Shown: in pieces, positions 1 to 4,779 of the stretch
Layout: every line of letters begins with the position of its first letter
Position numbering within the stretch: the stretch's first letter is position 1
Assembly: GCA_902783815.1 (NCBI GenBank)
Contig: CACZSM010000133.1
Location: 1 to 6,574 of the forward strand
DNA: 6,574 bases
From: an uncultured Ruminococcus sp.
GTDB lineage: Bacteria > Bacillota > Clostridia > Oscillospirales > Acutalibacteraceae
Reading direction: 5' to 3'
Made by a program: the position numbers and the translations under genes
The notes under the pieces: model-generated
The model's database searches: none
What the model was told of the DNA's origin: nothing
The model's input: only the letters and a program-made list of their open reading frames with translations

Positions 1-18
1 AATAACAGAAGAAGTCGT

Positions 19-885
19 ATGTCAAATGCGCCATGGGGTCTTTATGGCTCATGCAGTTCGCTTATGGATTATGAAATGCGACTTACATTGCCAAAGTTAT
101 CCGGAATAAAGCTGTCATCCTCATCTGATACAAAGGCTGTTCAGATATGCAAGCCTAATCTTAATCAGAAGTCTGTATATGATAGGATATATACGGACTT
201 CCGAAAGCTGATCGAGGATAACTTTGTCAATAAAGAAAATGCAAGCAGTGAGATACTTGTTATGCTCATGCCGAAAAAATGTATTAGTTCGCAGTTCAGT
301 GAGATAACTCAGACTCATACAATTATATCAGAGGATTTTTACGGTCAGCGTCTTAGCATCAAGGCGCGGTACAACAGCAAAACAAGGGTATTTTTTGATC
401 AGCTTGCAGCCGTAGGGGAGACGATGCTTGAAAATCCGGAGAAGAGCTTTGTTATTTTTGGGAACGCCTATATAGAAAACGGATATTGTAATATATATCC
501 TATAGCTGTTTTTGATAAAATACAAGCTGCTGAACCTGAAAACGAAGAGCGTTTATCGTGTAATAGTGGTATCAATAGTCATTTTTTAAATAAATTCCGT
601 GAGATGACGACTGTATTGTGTGATATAATACAGTGCGGCATCAATTCATTTGATCTATACGTTCAGATAGCAGACTATGCAGAGGAATCAGAGGCATCCG
701 GACTTATCGTACTTTCAGAGAAGCTGAGAAAGCTCTCTGCAGAGTTATCATCCAGAAATCATACATTCAGTAATGATAATACAGAAATAATAAAACTATT
801 TGCAGAGTTATATTCATATTTTAAAACGGGTATAAGAAAAACGGAGACAGGCTGTGCAATAGAAAATCTTTATAACACGGAGTAA
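19..885 (+). CDS. Hypothetical protein, 288 residues visible, possibly 5'-truncated
   Basis: I do not recognise this protein and assign no function. The frame opens at ATG 19 and stops at TAA 883-885. Only a weak purine run (AGAAGAAG, 7-14) precedes the ATG, and the six codons upstream (NNRRSR) are in frame without a stop, so the true start may lie left of the window. No signal peptide or membrane segment is apparent. The N-terminal part holds WGLYGSCSSLMDYEMRL near residues 6-22. The middle (about 78-165) alternates short hydrophobic strands such as EILVMLM and SFVIFGNAYI with polar turns, which suggests an alpha/beta or beta-rich fold. The C-terminal third (about 185-275) looks helical, with regularly spaced Leu/Ile. 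Seven cysteines are scattered (12, 44, 88, 157, 181, 201, 206) without a clear CxxC metal site; a further one lies at 279. It converges on the PRC-barrel gene and is separated from it by a hairpin. That the gene is real is fairly sure; its start is not. Confidence 0.7.
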   Translation: MSNAPWGLYGSCSSLMDYEMRLTLPKLSGIKLSSSSDTKAVQICKPNLNQKSVYDRIYTDFRKLIEDNFVNKENASSEILVMLMPKKCISSQFSEITQTHTIISEDFYGQRLSIKARYNSKTRVFFDQLAAVGETMLENPEKSFVIFGNAYIENGYCNIYPIAVFDKIQAAEPENEERLSCNSGINSHFLNKFREMTTVLCDIIQCGINSFDLYVQIADYAEESEASGLIVLSEKLRKLSAELSSRNHTFSNDNTEIIKLFAELYSYFKTGIRKTETGCAIENLYNTE

Positions 886-923
886 AAATTCCCCCACTGC
901 CGGAACAACCGGTGGTGGGGGAA
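884..923 (-). terminator. Intrinsic terminator of the minus-strand PRC-barrel gene
   Basis: The arms TTCCCCCAC (889-897) and GTGGGGGAA (915-923) pair over 9 bp, with an inner CCGG/CCGG stem around the loop AACAA (904-908). Read on the minus strand, the hairpin is followed by a run of five T (complement of 884-888), the classic intrinsic terminator form, 15 bases past the stop of the 939-1232 gene. On the plus strand the two bases between the stems pair as G-U wobbles, but AAAATATG follows instead of a U-tract. It is therefore a poor terminator for the convergent gene ending at 885, whose stop codon overlaps the A-run. Confidence 0.8.
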
Positions 924-938
924 AATATGTTCCTGATA

Positions 939-1232
939 TCAGTAAATACCGAGAAAACTCAGTCTGCTTTTTGAGCCTGATCTTGATGAGGAGGGAATAT
1001 CCTTAACAAGTATAGTATCTTCTCCGATAAGTTCAATACTTTCCCAACGGATAACGAGATCATCCCTTCTGCCGAACAAGCCAAAGAATCTTGGCCGACC
1101 GTATAGAATAATAGCGGAAAGCCTTGCATTTGTCGCATCAAATTCGATATCATCAACTACTCCAAGACGACAGCCAGTATGACTGCTTACAACTTCTTTT
1201 CTTCTCAGATCAGCGATCCTGCAATAATTCAT
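939..1232 (-). CDS. PRC-barrel domain protein, YlmC/YmxH family (sporulation-associated)
   Basis: This 97-residue protein carries a PRC-barrel-type small beta-barrel over about residues 5-78. Visible family marks are the start RIADLRRKEVVS (5-16), GCRLGVVDDIEFD (20-32), the strand LSAIILYGR (38-46), FGLFGRRDDLVIRWESIELIGED (50-72) and ILV (74-76). This matches the YlmC/YmxH group of Bacillota, which is annotated as sporulation-related from its distribution and regulation in Bacillus; its biochemical role is not settled. PRC barrels generally mediate protein or RNA contacts. The Ser/Arg-rich tail (80-92) is probably flexible and extends past the usual domain. The start is supported by AGGAG (complement of 1243-1247) 10 bases upstream of ATG. 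The gene lies 72 bases downstream of the P-type ATPase gene on the same strand with no terminator between, so co-transcription is likely. A link to cation transport is only inferred from position. Confidence 0.88.
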   Translation of the reverse strand: MNYCRIADLRRKEVVSSHTGCRLGVVDDIEFDATNARLSAIILYGRPRFFGLFGRRDDLVIRWESIELIGEDTILVKDIPSSSRSGSKSRLSFLGIY

Positions 1233-1278
1233 AGATGATCAGCTCCTGTAAAAAGTATGGATATTGTTTGTCTATAAC

Positions 1279-1296
1279 ATTATATGCAGATATAAT
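1279..1296 (-). promoter_or_regulatory. AT palindrome containing a possible -10 for the PRC-barrel gene
   Basis: In the 72-base gap between the ATPase stop and the PRC-barrel start, ATTATAT and ATATAAT are separated by GCAG (a 7-bp inverted repeat). On the minus strand this holds a perfect TATAAT (complement of 1279-1284) that would place a start of transcription about 40 bases before the ATG. I see no acceptable -35 at 16-18 bases, so a separate promoter is only possible. Without it, the small gene would depend on read-through from the ATPase gene. Confidence 0.25.
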
Positions 1297-1304
1297 AGTT
1301 GATG

Positions 1305-3773
1305 TTACGCTGATGCAGATGATTTGATGTTGCGTTTTTCGATTATTTTCTTTTCTATTCGTGGTGTAAATTTCATACAAAGATGGTTAATCGCAATATA
1401 CATAACAAGAGATATCACAAACATTACTCCGAAAGAAATCAGAATCAAAGGGGATACTTCCGAAAATTCAAAAAAGTTTTTTCCGAGGAAATTTCTGAAG
1501 CATAAAAGGCCTATTATCATTCCGGCGTTCATTACACAGAATAATATTATTCTTATCGTATTGAACGGACGGGAAATCTGGAAGAGCAGCATGAATGATA
1601 CAGCGGTCAATATCATTACGCTGAGTGTTGAATACTGCTGTTCGGTGAGTCCAAGAATACTCTTTGCAGCAACACACAGCATTATATTGATAACTACGGT
1701 TATTCCCACCGGAACAGCAGTTTTCATAATATTGAACAGGAAAATACCCTTTATTCTGTCCTTATTAGGTTCAAGTGCAAGAATAAGAGATGGTATTCCG
1801 ATAGTGAAGGCGTTTACGAGAGTATATTGTATCGGCATAAATGGATATGGTGCTTTTACAAACAGGAACAGGACAGCAAGGAGGATAGAGAATATACATT
1901 TAGACATAAAAAGTGTTGCAGAACGCTGGATATTATTTATAGACCGTCTGCCCTCAGCAACTACTTTAGGCATTGAAGCAAAGTTTGAATCGAGCAGAAC
2001 GAGCTGAGATACACTTCTTGCTGCATCGCTTCCGGCAGCCATTGCTATGCTGCAGTCAGCTTCCTTCAATGCAAGTACATCATTGACACCATCGCCAGTC
2101 ATAGCAACGGTATGTCCTTTTTGTTTAAGGAAAACCACAAATTTTTTCTTTTGCGCCGGGGTCACACGACCAAAAACTGTATAAGTTTCAATAGCCTCTT
2201 TAATTTTTTCATCATCGGTAAGAGTTGTTGCATCTACATATTTTTCATAATTTCTGACTCCGGCTCTTCTTGCAACATCTGATACTGTAATAGGGTTATC
2301 GCCTGAGATTATTTTGACATCAACATTTTGTTCTGCAAAATATCTGAGTGTTTTTGGTGCTTCCTCGCGTATCTTATCATTCAGGAGTGCGATCCCAAGT
2401 ACGGATATATTATCCGGGAGATCTTTTTCCTTGAACGGTTCATCGGAATGGCATATAACGATTGTACGGTAATTTTTTGAATAGGATTCAAGCATTTCGC
2501 GGAGGTCATCCGGGATTTTTTTAAGTATAAATTCAGCGGCGCCCATTATGTACGAACCGCTGTCAGGGAAATACGCGCCCGACCATTTTTTTTCTGAGGC
2601 AAAGGGAATTGTCATTTCAGCTTTTCTTGAACTGTCCGTTCCGAATTTATCACGCAGAGCAAGGAAAGTTGCATTAGTGTCATCAAGATTTGAAGTCAGG
2701 TCGGAAAGAACATCCTCAATATTTTCCTTTTCGTTTTCTCCGTAAGGAACGATATTGGCAAGCTCCATGCAGCCCTCAGTGATAGTACCGGTTTTATCGA
2801 GGCAAAGTACATCTACTCTTGCGAGGGTTTCGATACAGTAAAGCTCCTGAACCAAGACTTTTTGCTGTGAAAGACGGATAACGCTTACAGCGAGTACGGT
2901 ACTTGTAAGAAGCATAAGTCCCTCGGGTATGATACTTGTAATAGAAGCTACTGTAACGACCACAATATCCTGTAAATGTGCGCTTACGCCTCCGAAAAGA
3001 GTTTCGACCATACCTGTTTGTTCTGTAGGCACATTATACTGTCTCCAGAGGAGCAGGACAGAAAGTGGAAGAATAATAAAAGTAAGGAATTTAATTATTC
3101 CCTTAAGAGTAATCATTATTTCAGAATTCAGTTTTTTAACATATTTTGCTTCTGCTGAAATTTTTGAAGCATAGTTATCCTTACCGACATGATCAGCTCT
3201 TGCAATACATTTTCCACTGATAATAAAGCTGCCGGAAAGTATAGTATCTCCAGGTTTTTTATGAACAGCGTCCGACTCACCTGTAAGCAAGGATTCATTC
3301 ACATCACATTCACCGGAGATAAGCTCGCAGTCAACTGGTATCTGATTACCCTGAGAGAATTCGATAATATCATCCAGTACGATCTCATCAGTACGGACAG
3401 AAGTTTTTATTCCATCTCTTATAACGGCTGCTTTTGTTGCAGATACGATTGCAAGTTTATCAATTGCTTTTTTAGCTCTGATTTCCTGAATAATACCGAT
3501 CGTAGTATTAAAGAACATAACGCCCAGAAACAGCATATTCTTATATGAACCAACAAAAAGAACCATTAATCCAAGAATGATATTAATAAAATTAAACAGA
3601 GTGACTATATTATCATAAAGGATTCGTTTAATACTTTTTGATGTAGGCTGAGTATTTTCATTATACAATCCCTCAGCAGTTCTTTGTTTGACCTGATCTC
3701 CGGTCAGTCCCTTATCAGGACTTGCGGATATTCTTATTACTTCAGCATCGTTATTTGTTCTTTTATTTTTCAC
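1305..3773 (-). CDS. P-type cation-transporting ATPase, CtpE-like P2 group (probable Ca2+ pump)
   Basis: This complete 822-residue membrane pump couples ATP hydrolysis to cation movement across the cytoplasmic membrane. The order of parts is typical: short cytosolic N-terminus; M1/M2 hairpin (about 52-97); actuator domain with TGES (164-167); M3 (about 225-245); M4 (about 266-298) with PEGL (283-286); phosphorylation motif DKTGT with the aspartate at 326; nucleotide domain with MGAAE (410-414) where many P2 pumps have KGAPE; SGDNP (490-494); TGDGVND hinge (559-565); and M5-M10 (about 615-795). The SIIPEGL, LVQELYCIETLARVDVLCLDKTGT and NAFTIGIPSLILALEPN segments resemble the mycobacterial CtpE group, for which Ca2+ uptake has been reported. 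Ca2+ is therefore the best guess, with other divalent cations possible. The M6 aspartate of SERCA is replaced by Ile658. The start is GTG (complement of 3771-3773), fixed by AAAGGAG seven bases upstream. It is transcribed divergently from the ABC transporter operon. Confidence 0.93.
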   Translation of the reverse strand: MKNKRTNNDAEVIRISASPDKGLTGDQVKQRTAEGLYNENTQPTSKSIKRILYDNIVTLFNFINIILGLMVLFVGSYKNMLFLGVMFFNTTIGIIQEIRAKKAIDKLAIVSATKAAVIRDGIKTSVRTDEIVLDDIIEFSQGNQIPVDCELISGECDVNESLLTGESDAVHKKPGDTILSGSFIISGKCIARADHVGKDNYASKISAEAKYVKKLNSEIMITLKGIIKFLTFIILPLSVLLLWRQYNVPTEQTGMVETLFGGVSAHLQDIVVVTVASITSIIPEGLMLLTSTVLAVSVIRLSQQKVLVQELYCIETLARVDVLCLDKTGTITEGCMELANIVPYGENEKENIEDVLSDLTSNLDDTNATFLALRDKFGTDSSRKAEMTIPFASEKKWSGAYFPDSGSYIMGAAEFILKKIPDDLREMLESYSKNYRTIVICHSDEPFKEKDLPDNISVLGIALLNDKIREEAPKTLRYFAEQNVDVKIISGDNPITVSDVARRAGVRNYEKYVDATTLTDDEKIKEAIETYTVFGRVTPAQKKKFVVFLKQKGHTVAMTGDGVNDVLALKEADCSIAMAAGSDAARSVSQLVLLDSNFASMPKVVAEGRRSINNIQRSATLFMSKCIFSILLAVLFLFVKAPYPFMPIQYTLVNAFTIGIPSLILALEPNKDRIKGIFLFNIMKTAVPVGITVVINIMLCVAAKSILGLTEQQYSTLSVMILTAVSFMLLFQISRPFNTIRIILFCVMNAGMIIGLLCFRNFLGKNFFEFSEVSPLILISFGVMFVISLVMYIAINHLCMKFTPRIEKKIIEKRNIKSSASA

Positions 3774-3780
3774 ATTATTT

Positions 3781-3787
3781 CTCCTTT
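3781..3787 (-). promoter_or_regulatory. Ribosome binding site that fixes the GTG start of the ATPase
   Basis: The minus strand reads AAAGGAG followed by AAATAAT and then GTG. The near-perfect Shine-Dalgarno at a 7-base spacing supports GTG as the start. The out-of-frame ATG just before it runs straight into TGA (ATGTGA), so it cannot be the start of this gene. Confidence 0.85.
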
Positions 3788-3827
3788 CATACGATTACGC
3801 TGCATAGGGTAACATACAGCTATATCA

Positions 3828-3856
3828 ATTATATAATTATTTACTCCTATTTTCAA
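3828..3856 (-). promoter_or_regulatory. SigA-type promoter of the ATPase gene
   Basis: On the minus strand the -35 box is TTGAAA (complement of 3851-3856, five of six consensus bases). A 17-base spacer follows, then a perfect -10 TATAAT (complement of 3828-3833). Transcription should begin near 3820-3822, giving a leader of roughly 50 bases. Its -35 box lies 4 bases from the central inverted repeat. Confidence 0.8.
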
Positions 3857-3860
3857 GTAT

Positions 3861-3906
3861 AATATTTCCTCCAGGCACTGCGACGGGCACTGCTCCAGGA
3901 AATATT
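3861..3906. repeat. 46-bp imperfect inverted repeat, candidate shared operator
   Basis: The outer arms AATATTTCCT (3861-3870) and AGGAAATATT (3897-3906) are perfect 10-bp complements. Inside them, GCACTGC occurs twice (3875-3881 and 3887-3893) around GACGG. Because GCACTGC is nearly self-complementary, these copies also pair in six of seven positions. The heptamer CTCCAGG is also present twice as a direct repeat (3869-3875 and 3893-3899). The element ends exactly 4 bases from the -35 box of each divergent promoter, and its centre coincides with the midpoint between them. This geometry fits a dimeric regulator acting on both operons, though a hairpin or remnant of a small mobile repeat is possible. 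Confidence 0.75.
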
Positions 3907-3910
3907 GCTA

Positions 3911-3939
3911 TTGACAAATTGAATTTTAGCTGATAAACT
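3911..3939 (+). promoter_or_regulatory. SigA-type promoter with extended -10, for the ABC transporter operon
   Basis: The -35 box TTGACA (3911-3916) is perfect. The spacer is 17 bases and the -10 box is TAAACT (3934-3939, four of six), strengthened by an upstream TG (3931-3932) in extended -10 position. Transcription should start near 3945-3947, giving a leader of about 130 bases. This strong core promoter lies 4 bases from the inverted repeat. Confidence 0.8.
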
Positions 3940-3971
3940 ATATGTGTTATGAATGTGGTTTGGATGTGATG

Positions 3972-3990
3972 CCCGATATTTTGTGTCGGG
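3972..3990 (+). other. Leader hairpin of the ABC operon, possible attenuator
   Basis: CCCGATA (3972-3978) pairs with TGTCGGG (3984-3990), including one G-U wobble, around the loop TTTTG. The hairpin lies about 25 bases after the predicted transcription start and is followed by TATTATTAAG, which is only partly U-rich. It could be a weak terminator, a pause site or a 5'-end stabiliser. I see no matching anti-terminator or conserved riboswitch motif, so its role is open. Confidence 0.4.
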
Positions 3991-4077
3991 TATTATTAAG
4001 ATAAAGCAGTTAGTTATATCTAATTGTAAAAACCATAATTTTTATAATAAAAATACTGTGAGAAAGGGAGATTAATA

Positions 4078-4779
4078 ATGCCGATAGTACAATTTGAGAA
4101 TGTCACAAAATTATACAAAACGGGAGAGCATGAGCTTAAAGCGCTTGATAATGTAAGTTTTACCTTAGAAGAAGGCAAATTTGTTGTTATTCTTGGACCA
4201 TCAGGAGCCGGAAAGAGTACGCTTCTTAATATGCTTGGAGGTCTGGACAGTCCAACGGATGGAAAAATATCTGTAGGCGGAAAGGACATTTCAAAGCTCA
4301 GTGATAATGAATTAGCTGATTTCAGAGCAGGAACAGTAGGATTTGTATTTCAGTTTTATAATCTGATACCAACACTGACGGTATATGAAAATGTCGAGCT
4401 TGTATCGGAAATATCCAAAAATCATCTTGATGCAAAACAGATGATAGAAGAAGTAGGGTTATCCGAGCACCTGCACAATTTTCCTTCAGAGCTTTCCGGA
4501 GGTGAGCAGCAGAGGGTGTCAATAGCGAGGGCACTATGCAAGAATCCACAGGTACTTCTTTGTGATGAGCCAACAGGGGCGCTTGATTCAGAAACGGGTG
4601 TAATGGTACTCAAACTTCTGCTTAAAATGGCAAAGAGCTACGGTAAAACCATTGTTATTGTAACGCACAATCAAAGTATAGCAAAAATGGCAGATATAGT
4701 AATTCGTGTAAAGAACGGAAAAATACGAGCTATTGAGGAACAGGAAGAACCTATGAGTGCAGATGAGGTGGAATGGTAA
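4078..4779 (+). CDS. ABC transporter ATP-binding protein, MacB/LolD/BceA type
   Basis: This 233-residue cytosolic ATPase powers the adjacent permease. All nucleotide-binding motifs are present: Walker A GPSGAGKS (40-47), Q-loop FQFYNLIP (Gln92), signature LSGGEQQ (139-145), Walker B VLLCDE with the catalytic Glu164, D-loop GALD (167-170) and switch His197 in VTHN. The FQFYNLIPTLTVYENVEL stretch and the EPTGALD motif are typical of the MacB/LolD/BceA group, whose partners are FtsX-fold permeases. The length is normal for the group; the C-terminus ends in an acidic tail (EEQEEPMSADEVEW). The start is supported by AAAGGGAG (4063-4070) seven bases upstream. It is the first gene after the strong promoter at 3911-3939 and its stop shares a base with the next start, so the two are translationally coupled. 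The substrate cannot be read from this subunit; antimicrobial peptide, lipid or lipoprotein handling are the usual options. Confidence 0.95.
   Translation: MPIVQFENVTKLYKTGEHELKALDNVSFTLEEGKFVVILGPSGAGKSTLLNMLGGLDSPTDGKISVGGKDISKLSDNELADFRAGTVGFVFQFYNLIPTLTVYENVELVSEISKNHLDAKQMIEEVGLSEHLHNFPSELSGGEQQRVSIARALCKNPQVLLCDEPTGALDSETGVMVLKLLLKMAKSYGKTIVIVTHNQSIAKMADIVIRVKNGKIRAIEEQEEPMSADEVEW
4765..4771 (+). promoter_or_regulatory. Ribosome binding site of the permease, inside the ATPase gene
   Basis: GAGGTGG lies within the last codons of the ABC ATPase gene, seven bases before the ATG at 4779-4781. The TAATG junction shares one A between stop and start. This fixes the permease start and points to coupled translation. 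Confidence 0.75.

Larger units (their letters stand above)
3774..4077. other. Divergent intergenic region between the ATPase and ABC transporter genes
   Basis: This 304-bp stretch contains no convincing gene. It holds, from left to right, the ATPase ribosome binding site and its 5' leader of roughly 50 bases, a minus-strand promoter, a 46-bp imperfect inverted repeat, a plus-strand promoter, and an ABC operon leader of about 130 bases with one GC-containing hairpin and an AT-rich stretch before the ribosome binding site AAAGGGAG (4063-4070). The ATPase leader is too short for the known large metal riboswitches. Confidence 0.85.

Noticed and set aside
1324..2007. A 227-codon open frame on the plus strand within the ATPase region
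   Set aside because: It is exactly antisense to the C-terminal membrane part of the ATPase, has no ribosome binding site and reads as a shadow of hydrophobic codons on the other strand.
3189..3548. A 119-codon plus-strand open frame
   Set aside because: It lies antisense to the actuator domain of the ATPase and shows no protein-like motif or ribosome binding site.
3770..3790. A six-codon minus-strand frame (MKGEIM) that contains the ATPase ribosome binding site and stops across the GTG start
   Set aside because: It has no ribosome binding site of its own and is short enough to occur by chance, so a leader peptide is not supported.
3774..3822. A yybP-ykoY type manganese riboswitch ahead of the cation ATPase
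   Set aside because: The leader predicted from the promoter is only about 50 bases, too short for that element, and no matching core is visible.
3869..3899. Repeated GCACTGC and CTCCAGG heptamers as a CRISPR-like or iteron array
   Set aside because: There are only two copies of each with overlapping boundaries and no regular spacers; the operator interpretation fits the promoter geometry better.
4038..4054. AT palindrome containing TATAAT (4043-4048) just upstream of the ABC ATPase gene, as a second promoter
   Set aside because: The nearest -35-like hexamer (TTGTAA, 4024-4029) leaves only a 13-base spacer, and AT-only palindromes are common in such leaders.
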